From: Roseivivax sp. THAF197b
GTDB lineage: Bacteria > Pseudomonadota > Alphaproteobacteria > Rhodobacterales > Rhodobacteraceae
Assembly (NCBI RefSeq): GCF_009363255.1
Contig: NZ_CP045318.1
Span: 2,903,501-2,967,500, forward strand
DNA length: 64,000 nucleotides
Direction: 5' to 3'
Below the pieces are notes generated by a model. The model was not told the origin of the DNA and made no database searches. It was given only the letters and a program-made list of their open reading frames with translations. Shown here piece after piece: positions 1 to 9,627 of the stretch; positions within the stretch are counted from its first letter, which is position 1; every line of letters begins with the position of its first letter. The translations under genes and the position numbers were made by a program.

Positions 1-80
1 ATCATGACGGCAAGAACCACCAGAACGGCAGCCATCTTGTCCGCGAATTGCCAGCGTAGATCGTGTGTCGGTCGGTTCAT
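1..80 (-). CDS. Small phage membrane protein, N-terminal part only
   Basis: This is the beginning of a gene that runs off the left edge of the window; 26 codons are visible. The frame starts at an ATG whose bases overlap the stop of the 72-residue gene before it (ATGA), so the two are translationally coupled. The visible residues are a short charged stretch followed by a hydrophobic run (AAVLVVLAV), which looks like the start of a membrane segment. Its place behind the tail-tip and amidase-like genes suggests a lysis-cassette membrane protein such as a holin, but nothing in the sequence proves that. Confidence 0.45.
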   Translation of the reverse strand, partial: MNRPTHDLRWQFADKMAAVLVVLAVM

Positions 81-295
81 TTCCCACCTCTGATTGCAAT
101 GATGGCGGCGAAAGCGCCCGCCAGGCCCCCGAGCGTCAGGAAAGCGCGGATCAGGAGGCGCGCCGCCCAGTTTGATCGCTCCACGACGATGACCACACCG
201 GCCATGCGCTCGATTAGGGGCGGCTCGCCCGTCTTCGACGGCTCCATGAATGCCCTATGCAGATCGTAGAGCATCTTCTTTTCTTCATTCGTCAT
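77..295 (-). CDS. Small phage membrane protein, possible holin-type
   Basis: A 72-residue protein with a charged N-terminal half and one C-terminal hydrophobic segment (about residues 46-68, LLIRAFLTLGGLAGAFAAII), ending in a short basic tail. Single-pass proteins of this size beside a cell-wall amidase-like gene in late phage operons are often holins or spanin-like parts, but I do not recognise the family. It sits 14 bp after the NlpC/P60-like gene and overlaps the next, window-edge gene by 4 bp, so it belongs to the late minus-strand operon. Confidence 0.55.
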   Translation of the reverse strand: MTNEEKKMLYDLHRAFMEPSKTGEPPLIERMAGVVIVVERSNWAARLLIRAFLTLGGLAGAFAAIIAIRGGK

Positions 296-309
296 CTGTC
301 CCCCGATTG

Positions 310-732
310 TCAGTGCAAGGCAGCCGCGGCGAGCATGCCAGGGCTGAATTCATGTGGCTCACGGAAGCCCAGGGCGTGCGCGACCAGTTCCGAGCAGAAC
401 CACCTGCCCGGCCTTGATCGCGCCCAGCGGGTCGCGGATAGGAGCGCGCCGAGCGTGTCATAGGGCTGCCCGAGCAGGCCGGAAACGCGCTGGAATGCGG
501 CGATCTCGTCGCCGGGGTATTCCAGTTGATGCCACCGGCCCCGGCTCAGATCGATGCGTGTCATCCGCACCTGGTTGCCGTCGCGCTTGCTGGCGCCGAT
601 CACCTCGACGACATGGCCGCGCTCTTCGGGCGCGACCATCTCACAGTGCGAATAGATCGAGCCCGTGGCCGACCGGATCGCCCGGTCGCGCCAATCGCCA
701 GGCGCCACATAGAACAGGACGCGGACGGTCAC
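310..732 (-). CDS. Permuted NlpC/P60-like (papain-fold) protein
   Basis: A 140-residue protein with the arrangement of a circularly permuted papain-fold amidase (YiiX/YebB type). The candidate catalytic His comes first (SIYSHCEM, H29) and the Cys later (WFCSEL, C113). Such phage proteins usually cut peptide bonds in peptidoglycan or act in tail assembly. It follows a 59-residue gene with a 4-bp ATGA overlap and is downstream of the tail-tip gene, so it could be the lysin of the phage or a tail component. No signal peptide is visible. The fold assignment rests on motif order only. Confidence 0.6.
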   Translation of the reverse strand: MTVRVLFYVAPGDWRDRAIRSATGSIYSHCEMVAPEERGHVVEVIGASKRDGNQVRMTRIDLSRGRWHQLEYPGDEIAAFQRVSGLLGQPYDTLGALLSATRWARSRPGRWFCSELVAHALGFREPHEFSPGMLAAAALH

Positions 733-908
733 GCCGTCAGCTTTTCCAGCATCAGCACGCCGTTCAGCGACTGCTGCAGTTGGATAAGCGCGGTGCGCTT
801 GTGGCTTTTGAGGTCAATGCCGTCGTGCGTGTCGGGCATCTTCGCGATGTCGGCCTCGGCGGTTGCCAGCGTTTCGCGGATGCGGTCAGAGAGTTTCTTG
901 GTCGCCAT
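729..908 (-). CDS. Small phage tail-region protein, 59 aa
   Basis: I place the start at the ATG at 908 rather than at the longer open frame, because GAGGAC lies about 8 bases upstream and the extra upstream residues look non-coding. The product is a charged, mostly helical protein (MATKKLSDRI... ending VLMLEKLTA) without a recognised domain. Its stop overlaps the start of the NlpC/P60-like gene by 4 bp. Position between tail-tip genes and lysis-type genes suggests a structural or assembly accessory. Confidence 0.5.
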   Translation of the reverse strand: MATKKLSDRIRETLATAEADIAKMPDTHDGIDLKSHKRTALIQLQQSLNGVLMLEKLTA

Positions 909-919
909 GGTTTTCGTCC

Positions 920-1402
920 TCATGTTGTGGCTCGTTGAAATCGTCCTGCGGCTTGAGCCATGGACGCAGGAAATACGGGGGGCCAATGGGCGTCGTCGGT
1001 CAGATCATCCGGGGGCCCGGCCTCGAATGGCGCGGTGCCGTCTTTCATGGCCCAGCTTGTGACCATCACGGCTTCGAACCATGCCTGCCCCTGACCGATC
1101 AGCTGCAACACCTGGTCGGGCGTCAGTTCGTGGATATGGTTTGCGCCGTCGCGCAGCGTGATCGTCGCCGTGTCGTTCAGCGCGGCCTTGAGCGCCTGCG
1201 CCTGCATCAGAAGCGCGAGATAGACGGTCTGGTCGGAGGGGCGCCCGGTCAGCGGCACGGGATCCGCAATGCCGATCACGTTGAAGCTGGCGCCAGAGGC
1301 GAGCCGCCGGTCACGCTCGAGTGTGATCCGCGCATTGACGTCTGTTGCAACCTGCGCGGCTGCCTTCGCCTTCTGCTCGGGGGCGCGTTCGACCGTGATC
1401 AT
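920..1402 (-). CDS. DUF4376-like phage tail-associated protein
   Basis: The real start is the ATG at 1402, giving 160 residues; it overlaps the stop of the preceding gene in an ATGA. The upstream part of the open frame is arginine-rich shadow sequence. The body (INARITLERDRR-like region, then a helical segment LALLMQAQALKAAL and HELTPDQVLQLIGQG) resembles the DUF4376 region found in phage tail fibre and tail accessory proteins, a family of unknown function. It lies two genes downstream of the tail-tip protein J, where fibre-assembly genes are usual. Confidence 0.5.
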   Translation of the reverse strand: MITVERAPEQKAKAAAQVATDVNARITLERDRRLASGASFNVIGIADPVPLTGRPSDQTVYLALLMQAQALKAALNDTATITLRDGANHIHELTPDQVLQLIGQGQAWFEAVMVTSWAMKDGTAPFEAGPPDDLTDDAHWPPVFPASMAQAAGRFQRATT

Positions 1403-1773
1403 GCCGTCACCTCGACGACGAAGGTCTCGCCCATCCACGGCATCGGCGGCACGATCGAGACCTCGAAGGCGCCGACCTCGGCGATGTGTAGCGTCTCCGT
1501 CCATCCCTCGACCTCCGTCGTGTGCGCGAAGATCACCTCTCCGATCGCCATGTCGAAGACGGTGACGACTGTTCCAAGCGGGCACGGCGGAACCATGACA
1601 TCCGGCTCGATGAAGCGCGCCACGGGCAGCGAGGGGCGGCGCACGACGTCACCTGCGTCATCGAGCATTGCTTCCTTAGCGGGCACGCCCTCGGGCAGTT
1701 GGTGGAAGCCCGCACGGGGCCTGGACGACGCATTCATCGGCAGCCCGGTCTCAGAAAATTGGACGTAGGGCAC
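1399..1773 (-). CDS. Hypothetical phage protein downstream of J
   Basis: A 124-residue protein that starts 3 bp after the stop of the giant tail-tip gene and overlaps the next gene by 4 bp, so it is in the late operon. It contains an alternating beta-type C-terminal half (VVTVFDMAIGEVIFAHTT, then FEVSIVPPMPW) with no signal peptide or membrane segment. I do not recognise a family. A small receptor-binding or tail-fibre accessory is the most natural guess from position alone. Confidence 0.5.
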   Translation of the reverse strand: MPYVQFSETGLPMNASSRPRAGFHQLPEGVPAKEAMLDDAGDVVRRPSLPVARFIEPDVMVPPCPLGTVVTVFDMAIGEVIFAHTTEVEGWTETLHIAEVGAFEVSIVPPMPWMGETFVVEVTA

Positions 1774-1776
1774 GGC

Positions 1777-4700
1777 TTACCTCCTGATCCCGGTGACGTT
1801 GAGAATGAGATCTTCCACGTTCGTCTGCGTGGCGGTCGTGTGCCCGACGAGACGGACGCGGCAGCGGAACCGGATGTTGTCGACGCTGGTCGCGGGCGCA
1901 TACATCAGCACGTCGCTCTGTTCCTCGAAGTTGTTCGCCGTGCTGTCGATCGAGGGCAGTGGTGTGATGTCTCGCCACAGCCCCCAGGAACCGCCGGAAT
2001 TCAACTGCCGCTGGATCCAGACCTCAGTGCGGCCCGATCCGTTGCGCGGCTCGCGGACGTCACCCTTCACGCCGATAAACCAGACTTGGTCGGGGCTGCT
2101 CGGCCCGAGCGGCGCGGTCTCGTTGCTGTCGGTGTTGTCGTCGACCTGCTGCGCGATGATGTAGTCGACCACTGTCTCGCCGTCGGACACAGAGCCTTCG
2201 ATCAGGTCCGAGCGATCGATGATGTCGGTAAACTCGGCGGTGCCATCGGCTCGAATGATCCAGCCCGATATGCCCGCGACGAAGTCATCGGACTGCAGGT
2301 TGGTGCCCTCGAAGAGAGCCATGCCGCCCCGGAACGTGAACAGGTCAGAGTCGAACAGCACGCCGCTCTGCGGCTGCGCGCCGGGATCGTCGAGGTCTTC
2401 GTAGGCGTACAGCTTGATTTCCGAATAGGCCCCGTTCGTCTCGGCCTTCCAGCCGACACTGGCCTCAAGCCGCCCCTCGACCGTGGCAAGCACCTCGGCC
2501 TGCTCAATGACGCGGGCACTGGAAACAGCGTTGAACGCTTCGAGGATTTGCCCGTTGGTCGACGAAAACACGACGTCGTCCAGGCGAACGTGAGACTTGC
2601 GACCGGAGCCGAAAGACCAGTTCTCATAGTTGCTGATCGCCTGCGAAGTGCTGGCCGAATTGTCCACCGCGACAAGGTAGATTTCGACATAGGCCGTCCC
2701 GGAAGGCGCGGTTTTCTGATCGGAGCCTTGAACCCACTGGCCGTCTGCCGGGGCGGACCCGTTGTTGATGTAATATTTGCGCTCCCACGTCACGCCGTAG
2801 GTCTTGCTGATCACCTCCCCCGAGGCATCGAGCCAGATGTACTCCGCAAAGATATCGTCTTCGCCGATATAGCTGTCGCTTGTGGCATTCCCATTGATCG
2901 TCGCCATGTAGGCGGTCGCCTCGACCTTGAACGCCTGTCCCGGCTCCGCGACGAACCGCTTCCCGAGCGCCCACCAATCCGCTGACGTGTCCACGGCGCC
3001 GAAAGAACGAGAACCAGAAGAACCAGGATCCCCGGCCCGGACCGCCAGCGCGCCATTCGTGAATTGCGCCATGTCATGCGCTTTGCCGAGCCACCCGATC
3101 GGGACGCCCCGGTCGCCAACATTGCCTGATTCAAATCCCCCGTTCACGGCACCCTGCACCGGGGAGTCCGGCGTAAACCTTGCGCGCGCAGACAGTACCG
3201 CTTGCTGCGTGGCCGTGGCCGCTGCGCTCTCAGAGTCGTCCTTGGCAGATACAGAAGTGGTTTCAGCGGCCTCTGCGCCCACGCGGGCGGTCTCCGCATC
3301 GATACGCTCATCGCGCGCGGCGTCAGCTTCTTGGCCCGCCTCGTCGGCCTTCGCGCTTGCCGTGACGGCACTTGCTGCTGATGCCGCTGCTTCCTGCTCG
3401 GCGGCGTAGCTCTCGGTGATGTCTTCGATGCCGATATACGACATACGCAGGACGTTTCCGGTGTTGGGGCTATTGTAATTTCCGAGGATCATCGGGCGGA
3501 TATATGCGGCGTCCTGACGCACCTGCGAGCCGTCGAACTCGCCCACCAATTCCTGCCATTGCCCCGTGATCAGCGTTGATCCCGACGCTGCAAAATAGTG
3601 GTTTGGATTGCGAAAGTCGCCTCCACTCCAATCGGGCGCACTAGGTGTTACGCTGCCGTCAGCCTCGAAGCACGTCACGCCCGCAAAAATACGCACCCCA
3701 TCAGGGTTTGCGTATTGTTTGACCCGGAACCGAAGGCGATATCGCCGCGAACGGTCAAGCGGAATGGCTTTGCGGGTGCCTATGTTATGGCGCCCAAGCA
3801 GAACGAGGTCTTGTCCCCCCACCTCTGGGTCGGTGCTGGCCTCTAGTGATCGCTCCGAGTGCTCGTCGAGCGGATCAGGCGGTAATGGGTCTGCGGAGTT
3901 CGCCGCCAGAGACTCTAATCCCAGGGTCAGTTCAGGGTCCGCCGACGCAAACACGGACTGGTTCTTTGCCTCGACCGCGAGGCTCTCAGACTGCGCGGCA
4001 TTGGCCTCAGAGCCTTCCGCGTCAGACGCAGCTTGCACGGCGACGTCCCGAGCGCCCTCGGCACCTGCAAGCGCGGTTTCTGCGTCGACTCGGTCCTGCT
4101 GCGTCGCTGCCGCGTCCTGCCCGGTCTGGTCCTCGGAGGCCGACGCCGACGACGCCGAAAGCGCGGCTGCGTTGGCTTCGTCCTCGGCGCGCTTGCTCTC
4201 GGTGATGTCTTCGAGTTGCAGCGCCAAGATCTCGCTGACCGCCCCGGAGGGGTTGGTGCTGGTGCCGTCAGAGTTCAGCGCAAACATCGGGCGGATATAC
4301 GCCGTGTTGCCACTAGACGGCAGGGTGTACTCCGCCGTTTCAATCTTCACACCGTCAGCCACCGTGGCGGGCCGCAGATCGCCCCACGAAGAGCCGTCAA
4401 GCCCATTGTCCGACAGGTCGTCTTTCATAAACGAGAAGCTGAGACGGTTCGAGTTATCGGGGGCGTCCGTCGTCACGCGGCAGCGCATCGTCACGCGGTA
4501 GGTGTGACCCGGAATTGCAGCCATATAGGCCCGCGCTGCCAGCGCAGACCGTGTGTCGAACACCACCACACCGCCCGTGATCGTTCCCGTGGGCCGCGTC
4601 GGGACCGCAGTTTCCGGGTTGCCTTGGTTGCTGTCGATGAAGGCGTCCGGGTTTGTGATCGGGATGACCATGCTTGCCAGCGCGGCCTGCCGGATCGTCG

Positions 4701-7700
4701 CGTCCCGCGCCCCGGCGGCAACGGTCTCGGAGCTCGCCGCAGAGGCCGCAAACCCGTCCGCATCGTCGCGCGCCTCGACCGCCTGACCAGCCGCAGAAAC
4801 CGCCTCGCCCGCCTTCGTGTTCGCGATCGTGGCGCTGCCGGAAGAAGCGTTGGCGAAGCCTTCCGCTGCATCCGCCTCGTCCGACGCGGTCTGCGCGTGC
4901 CCAGCCGCGACGCCAGCACTTCCCGAAGCCTCGCCTGCCTTCGCAATCGCCACGCCCTCGGCATCTTCGGCCCCGTCGCGCGCGGCCTGTGAGGCGTCCC
5001 GTGCGGCCTCGGAGATGTCCGCTGCAGCCTCGGAGGCATCGCGGGCAAGGATCGACGCATCGCGGGCATCTTCCGCGTCTGTGGCGTCCTGCGCTGCCGC
5101 TGCTGCTGCCGCCTCTGCCGCTGCCCTGTCACCGGCTGCGCTCTGCGAGGCGTCATCGATCGCGCCGGTCACGTCGCTGCCGAGATCCGCAAGGACGGCT
5201 GCCGCGGCGCCGGTGGTGACCGAGATCGGGCCCGCCCAGGTCGGCGCGGTGTTCGAGACGTCCGTGAAGCCGCCCTCGACCGTGTAGGCGGTTTGCGGCA
5301 ACAGCGCCTCGGACAAGACGACCGCGCCATCCGCGCCGGGCACATTGCGCCCCGCGTCGACAACTTCGCCGGTCGAGACCAGCGTCACGCGCCAGGTGAA
5401 GCGATAGGCCGAACGGTTGGCGATATCCCAGGTCAGGCGGATCACGGGCTTCTGCCGGTTGCCGTCGGTCACCTGATCGCCGTTCGCGTTGAACGCCACG
5501 ACGGGCGGCATGCCGAAAGGCGCTGCATCGCTGGCGGTGACGGTCCCGGCGGTCACCCATCCGCGCGTCACGCCGCGGGCATCCTCCGACCGGACCTGCA
5601 GGATGACGCTGTCGCCGCGATCGAGCGCGCCGGTCAGCATCGTTGCGGCCGGGCGTCGAGCATCGCCCAGAACCCAGCTTTTGCCCGCGTCCACGCTCCA
5701 ACGAAGGCGCAGGAACGTGTCGGCAGTCGAGACCGGCACGGAGTCCAGAATAACCGCCGCACGGGCCTGCAGCGCGCCGTCTGGCAGCCGCAAGGTGGTT
5801 GTGTCGTCAGACCGCACCGATTGCACGACCGGCTTGTCAGGGCCGAACGTGTCGACCGGGTTCGTGATCTTCGGCGAGTAAGTCGGGATCGGGGTGCCGT
5901 CCTGCGTCGCCTCGGGCGCAGCGTCCACGGCGATGATCCGGGCGCTGTCATTCTCGCCGGGGAAAATGGCCTTCACCAGAAGGTCAAGATCCTCTTGCCC
6001 GACCTCGTCAACGTACATCAGCGCCTCGCGACGCATGATGTCGACCGGGAAGCTGCCATCTGTGATCGTCCAGACATTGCCCGGCGTGTCGTCGATCGTC
6101 GCTTCTGCGGTCAGGAAAACGGTGTCACCGGCGCCATTGATCAAGCGCAGAGAGACGCGGAAGGGCGTCCCGGTCGGCAGGTTCAAGCGCTCGTCGATCG
6201 TGATAGTGGCGACGTCCGCGCCATTGGCCGTCCAGGACCGCACCCGGCCCGCGCCATAGCCCTTGAGGATGACGTCGCTCGTCACGCGGATCTTGTCGCC
6301 GCGACGGACGACCAGATGTTCGAAGTCGGTCGGGATCTCGTACTCGCCCGGGCGCAATTCCGCGACGGCGAGGAAGTACCGCGCAAGGCGCTGGATATTA
6401 CCGAGTTTCAGATCGTCTTTCGTCAAGACCGTGCCATCGAGGACAAGCCGCTCGATCTCGGTCGCGTTCGAGGCGTCGTAGCCGTCCTTGTAGACGGTGA
6501 CGATGTCGCGCTCCCAGTTGTTCCGCTCGCTGATGAATTCGCACCGGACGCCGTGCAACTCGTCGGAGAATTGCATGGTCAGCTGCAGCGGCATGGAGTT
6601 GCGCGGGGTGAAGACTTGGCGCACCGGCCCGGCCCCGCCGTCGCGGATCACGCCATAGCGCATATCTGCCTGGCTCAAGGTCGCGCGGCCAGACGCGGTG
6701 ATCAGGCGCAACACCTCGCCAAGCGTCGCGTCGCTGTCGAAGATGTAGTCGCAGGTCCACCAGGGTTCCTCATCCGCCCAGGCGTGCAGTTCGTCGACGA
6801 TGATCTGAGATTGGTCGCGCGGCTTGGTCATGTGCGGGCCGGTCAGCGCCTCGTTGACCATCCACGCCGGATGCCTGACCGGGATAGGCCCAGACCAGGC
6901 ACGGCGCGCCTTCGGGTCCGCGTCTTCGAAATCGGCCGGCAGTTCGGTGTGGATCTCGATACCGTGCGGCATGTCGCCCGAGAAGTCCGCAGAGTTGACG
7001 CCTGCCCGGACACCAGTGCCACCAGCGGTCCCGGCCCCGGCGTCATCGGTGCCCGCCCATGCGCCAATCTCTAGGCTGCTGCCGTCAGTTGTCTCTGCCG
7101 CCGACGTGGCCGCGATTAGGCCGGTGTTGGTGTCGATGGCGTAGAGGACCATGCGTCCGGTCGCCTGCGGGCGGATGGCGGCGTAGATATCGACCGCGCG
7201 GCCTTCGAGGGCGTCGCGCGGTAAGGTGCAGCGGACTCCCGCAGTGCCCGTGGCCGATGTCTGCCCGTCGCCTGCCATCGCGACCAGATCGCCGCCCGCA
7301 TCGAAGGACAAGCCGAAGCCGGTCCCGGTCGCGCCAGCCTCGAACAGAAGGCCCTCCGTGGTCTCGTCGACCCGGATCCCGCGCGCGGCAATGGTGACCT
7401 CTTCGTCGCGATGCGGAGCCTCTGCCACCGTCGCGCCCTGGTCCAACTGGAAAGCGGGCGCGCCGAGCCCATCGGGAAACATCGTGTGCAGCCCGGCGCC
7501 GTAGATCGGCAAAAGCTGCTGAACGACCGCGTTCAGATTGCCCAAGGATCCCTGCAACTGGTCGCTGCCCTTCGCGCGGACGGCAATCTCCGCCACGCCT
7601 TCGTGGCTGGGCAGGTCTGTCGCCTGGAATGACCGGATCCCGGTCATGTGCAGTTCGCTCTGGTCTTCGGGCTCGTCGCCGTCCTTGCCCTGTTGGGCCG

Positions 7701-9240
7701 TCACGCGGATATCCCACTGATCCTGACCGGGCACCTTGAAATCGTGGCTGAACCGCAGTGGCGTCTGGCTTTTGCCCGAGAAGGTGATCGGCTCGACGCT
7801 GGTCTTCCGATAGGCGGTGTCGGGCTCCGACGCGCGCTTGTATTCGAAGAAGACCGTCCGGCTGTTAGATTTCACGTCCGCCGAGTCGTCCTTGCCGTCG
7901 TAGACCCCGCTCTTGAAGGTCACGTCGACGCTGACGGCTGCCGTGTTCTCCGCCGTGCGGCGCACGACCGGGTCATTCGGTCCCAGCAGCACGACATCAT
8001 ATCCGGTTTCGTCGACGTCGTCGGCATAGAGCGTCATCTGCTCGGTGCCCTGGCGCCACCCCTCGATGCCGAAACCGTCCTGATACCGGACGTCTGCCGA
8101 CTGCACGATCACCGCGGCCTTGCCGCCCGGAAGGATCGCGGTCGCGATCGGCTCCGCCTGGTACTCGGCGGTATAGGTCAGGTTCGTGATCTCGACGCGG
8201 AAATCACGCTCGAGCCCGTCGTCATAGGTCGGCCAGGTGAAGGTGCGCTCGAAATCCGGCCCGCCGGTCAGGAGCGAAGCATAGAGCCCTTCGAAGGTGC
8301 CGTCGGTGGTCCACTGCAACTGACCGCGCACCCGGCTTTCGAAGATCACGTCGAAGGTCTCGACAACGCGATTGGTCCGCGTCGCGATCGTGGTTATCAC
8401 GGTGCCGGTGGCGCTGCGCGGGCGCAGGGTCCACCTGTCGCCGATGGCCTCAAGGCGGCGGCGCGGCGTGTGGCGTTCCTCTTCCTCGACGATCACCAGG
8501 TCGGCGAGTTCGGGATAGGTGGCAAGGGTCCGCTCTTTGTCGACGTTCAGGAATTCAAGTTCGACGTTTGTCAATTCATGGATCGGGGTGTCACCAACCA
8601 TCAGGCTTTCGATGAAGACCGGACCCCACCCGAACGTCATGCGCTCGCGGACATAGATGTCGTCGTCGACGGTCTCCGTGTAGCCCTTGGCCGACTTCAT
8701 CGGGAACATGCGATGGCGCCCGAGCAGCTTCGGATAAACGCGATCCGTGCCCAGAGCGTTGCCAGCGTTGGTCAACTGGTTCTGCGTCTCGAAACTCGGC
8801 CCCTCGGGCTGTTTCGGCGGAGGAATCAGCGCCGATACCGCAAGGGCACCGACGACGGTCACCGCCGTTGTCGCAAGGTTCAACTGCGCCGCCGTCAGGG
8901 TCAGGTTGAGAGCGTTCGCGACGCCGGTCGCAATGGTGCCCGCCTGCGCAGAGAGGACGGCCATCAGCGCGGATGCGGCCAAGCCCCCGCGCGGCGTCGG
9001 GTAATATACCTCGATCGTCGTTCCGGCCTTCGGCTTCACCATGGGCCAGAGCGCGACAGGCACGTCCCATGTCTTGCCGCCCGAGATCGCGCGCACCACC
9101 GGCAGCACCTCACTGCGCCCCATGGCGCCGATAACGATTTCCTCGATCGTTGAGCCGACCGGCGCGGCGCCCTCGTTCCGACCGGCCATAAGCGGCGACG
9201 GCTGGATCAGCGTCTCGAAGAATGCGGAATCATCAAGCAT
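1777..9240 (-). CDS. Phage tail-tip / host-specificity protein J-like, 2,487 aa
   Basis: This huge protein occupies the lambda J position after the NlpC/P60 gene K. J proteins form the tail tip and bind the host receptor. Start: ATG at 9240, with GGAG 12 bases upstream, overlapping gene K by 8 bp. The first 180 residues hold hydrophobic segments (ALMAVLSAQAGTIATG and TAVTVVGALAVSALIPPP) typical of TipJ proteins. The middle has beta-rich and FN3-like stretches. At about residues 1350-1520, 1680-1770 and 1940-2020 there are three alanine-rich coiled-coil blocks. Beta-sandwich modules separate the blocks, and another follows the third. The C-terminal region includes the GWIIRADGTAEF signature typical of J/DUF1983 central fibre domains. 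It is about twice the size of lambda J. The repeated module layout suggests growth by duplication. Confidence 0.85.
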   Translation of the reverse strand: MLDDSAFFETLIQPSPLMAGRNEGAAPVGSTIEEIVIGAMGRSEVLPVVRAISGGKTWDVPVALWPMVKPKAGTTIEVYYPTPRGGLAASALMAVLSAQAGTIATGVANALNLTLTAAQLNLATTAVTVVGALAVSALIPPPKQPEGPSFETQNQLTNAGNALGTDRVYPKLLGRHRMFPMKSAKGYTETVDDDIYVRERMTFGWGPVFIESLMVGDTPIHELTNVELEFLNVDKERTLATYPELADLVIVEEEERHTPRRRLEAIGDRWTLRPRSATGTVITTIATRTNRVVETFDVIFESRVRGQLQWTTDGTFEGLYASLLTGGPDFERTFTWPTYDDGLERDFRVEITNLTYTAEYQAEPIATAILPGGKAAVIVQSADVRYQDGFGIEGWRQGTEQMTLYADDVDETGYDVVLLGPNDPVVRRTAENTAAVSVDVTFKSGVYDGKDDSADVKSNSRTVFFEYKRASEPDTAYRKTSVEPITFSGKSQTPLRFSHDFKVPGQDQWDIRVTAQQGKDGDEPEDQSELHMTGIRSFQATDLPSHEGVAEIAVRAKGSDQLQGSLGNLNAVVQQLLPIYGAGLHTMFPDGLGAPAFQLDQGATVAEAPHRDEEVTIAARGIRVDETTEGLLFEAGATGTGFGLSFDAGGDLVAMAGDGQTSATGTAGVRCTLPRDALEGRAVDIYAAIRPQATGRMVLYAIDTNTGLIAATSAAETTDGSSLEIGAWAGTDDAGAGTAGGTGVRAGVNSADFSGDMPHGIEIHTELPADFEDADPKARRAWSGPIPVRHPAWMVNEALTGPHMTKPRDQSQIIVDELHAWADEEPWWTCDYIFDSDATLGEVLRLITASGRATLSQADMRYGVIRDGGAGPVRQVFTPRNSMPLQLTMQFSDELHGVRCEFISERNNWERDIVTVYKDGYDASNATEIERLVLDGTVLTKDDLKLGNIQRLARYFLAVAELRPGEYEIPTDFEHLVVRRGDKIRVTSDVILKGYGAGRVRSWTANGADVATITIDERLNLPTGTPFRVSLRLINGAGDTVFLTAEATIDDTPGNVWTITDGSFPVDIMRREALMYVDEVGQEDLDLLVKAIFPGENDSARIIAVDAAPEATQDGTPIPTYSPKITNPVDTFGPDKPVVQSVRSDDTTTLRLPDGALQARAAVILDSVPVSTADTFLRLRWSVDAGKSWVLGDARRPAATMLTGALDRGDSVILQVRSEDARGVTRGWVTAGTVTASDAAPFGMPPVVAFNANGDQVTDGNRQKPVIRLTWDIANRSAYRFTWRVTLVSTGEVVDAGRNVPGADGAVVLSEALLPQTAYTVEGGFTDVSNTAPTWAGPISVTTGAAAAVLADLGSDVTGAIDDASQSAAGDRAAAEAAAAAAAQDATDAEDARDASILARDASEAAADISEAARDASQAARDGAEDAEGVAIAKAGEASGSAGVAAGHAQTASDEADAAEGFANASSGSATIANTKAGEAVSAAGQAVEARDDADGFAASAASSETVAAGARDATIRQAALASMVIPITNPDAFIDSNQGNPETAVPTRPTGTITGGVVVFDTRSALAARAYMAAIPGHTYRVTMRCRVTTDAPDNSNRLSFSFMKDDLSDNGLDGSSWGDLRPATVADGVKIETAEYTLPSSGNTAYIRPMFALNSDGTSTNPSGAVSEILALQLEDITESKRAEDEANAAALSASSASASEDQTGQDAAATQQDRVDAETALAGAEGARDVAVQAASDAEGSEANAAQSESLAVEAKNQSVFASADPELTLGLESLAANSADPLPPDPLDEHSERSLEASTDPEVGGQDLVLLGRHNIGTRKAIPLDRSRRYRLRFRVKQYANPDGVRIFAGVTCFEADGSVTPSAPDWSGGDFRNPNHYFAASGSTLITGQWQELVGEFDGSQVRQDAAYIRPMILGNYNSPNTGNVLRMSYIGIEDITESYAAEQEAAASAASAVTASAKADEAGQEADAARDERIDAETARVGAEAAETTSVSAKDDSESAAATATQQAVLSARARFTPDSPVQGAVNGGFESGNVGDRGVPIGWLGKAHDMAQFTNGALAVRAGDPGSSGSRSFGAVDTSADWWALGKRFVAEPGQAFKVEATAYMATINGNATSDSYIGEDDIFAEYIWLDASGEVISKTYGVTWERKYYINNGSAPADGQWVQGSDQKTAPSGTAYVEIYLVAVDNSASTSQAISNYENWSFGSGRKSHVRLDDVVFSSTNGQILEAFNAVSSARVIEQAEVLATVEGRLEASVGWKAETNGAYSEIKLYAYEDLDDPGAQPQSGVLFDSDLFTFRGGMALFEGTNLQSDDFVAGISGWIIRADGTAEFTDIIDRSDLIEGSVSDGETVVDYIIAQQVDDNTDSNETAPLGPSSPDQVWFIGVKGDVREPRNGSGRTEVWIQRQLNSGGSWGLWRDITPLPSIDSTANNFEEQSDVLMYAPATSVDNIRFRCRVRLVGHTTATQTNVEDLILNVTGIRR

Positions 9241-9622
9241 TGAAGCGAAACACTCCATTGAGGCGCGCGCGCCAGGGTTCAAAGGTGAAGTCTTCGATGA
9301 CCGATCCGGGGCCTTCCCGTTCGGTGTGCAGCATCAGGCGCGGCCCGAGGCAGTAGCCGACATGCACCGCATGCCTGCCGACGCGGAACAGGAGCGCATC
9401 GCCCGCTTCCGGCCGATCCACCGGCAGCCAATCCCCGCTTGCCTTCATCCCTGCCACAACGCGGCGTCGCACCGCCTGTTGAATGCTGCAGGCCGGGTCG
9501 GGGATCTCGCGACCATGGCGCGCCTTCTGCAGAGCGATGAACAGGCCCAGGCAATCGAAGGCATGAGGCCCCCGGGCGCCCTCCGCGTAGCGAAGGCCGA
9601 TCCACTCGTCTGACCATTGCAT
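9233..9622 (-). CDS. NlpC/P60 tail assembly protein, gpK-like
   Basis: A 129-residue NlpC/P60 cysteine peptidase in the lambda K position. The catalytic Cys is in HAFDCLGL (C24) and the His in AVHVGY (H87), in the unpermuted order. Phage tail proteins of this type are thought to help the tail tip pass the peptidoglycan or to process tail parts. The gene starts 5 bp after the L-position gene and overlaps J by 8 bp. Length is that of the bare catalytic domain, without the JAB domain found in lambda K. Confidence 0.8.
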   Translation of the reverse strand: MQWSDEWIGLRYAEGARGPHAFDCLGLFIALQKARHGREIPDPACSIQQAVRRRVVAGMKASGDWLPVDRPEAGDALLFRVGRHAVHVGYCLGPRLMLHTEREGPGSVIEDFTFEPWRARLNGVFRFNA

Positions 9623-9627
9623 GAGGC

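Noticed and set aside
1522..2985. Long plus-strand frame (487 codons) opposite the tail-tip gene
   Set aside because: Codon bias of the high-GC minus-strand gene keeps this frame open. The protein is low-quality (Arg/Asp rich), with no motifs and no start site.
5293..9153. Long plus-strand frames (593 and 501 codons) opposite gene J
   Set aside because: Shadow frames of J: no ribosome-binding site, no recognised domains, and J has clear family motifs on the other strand.
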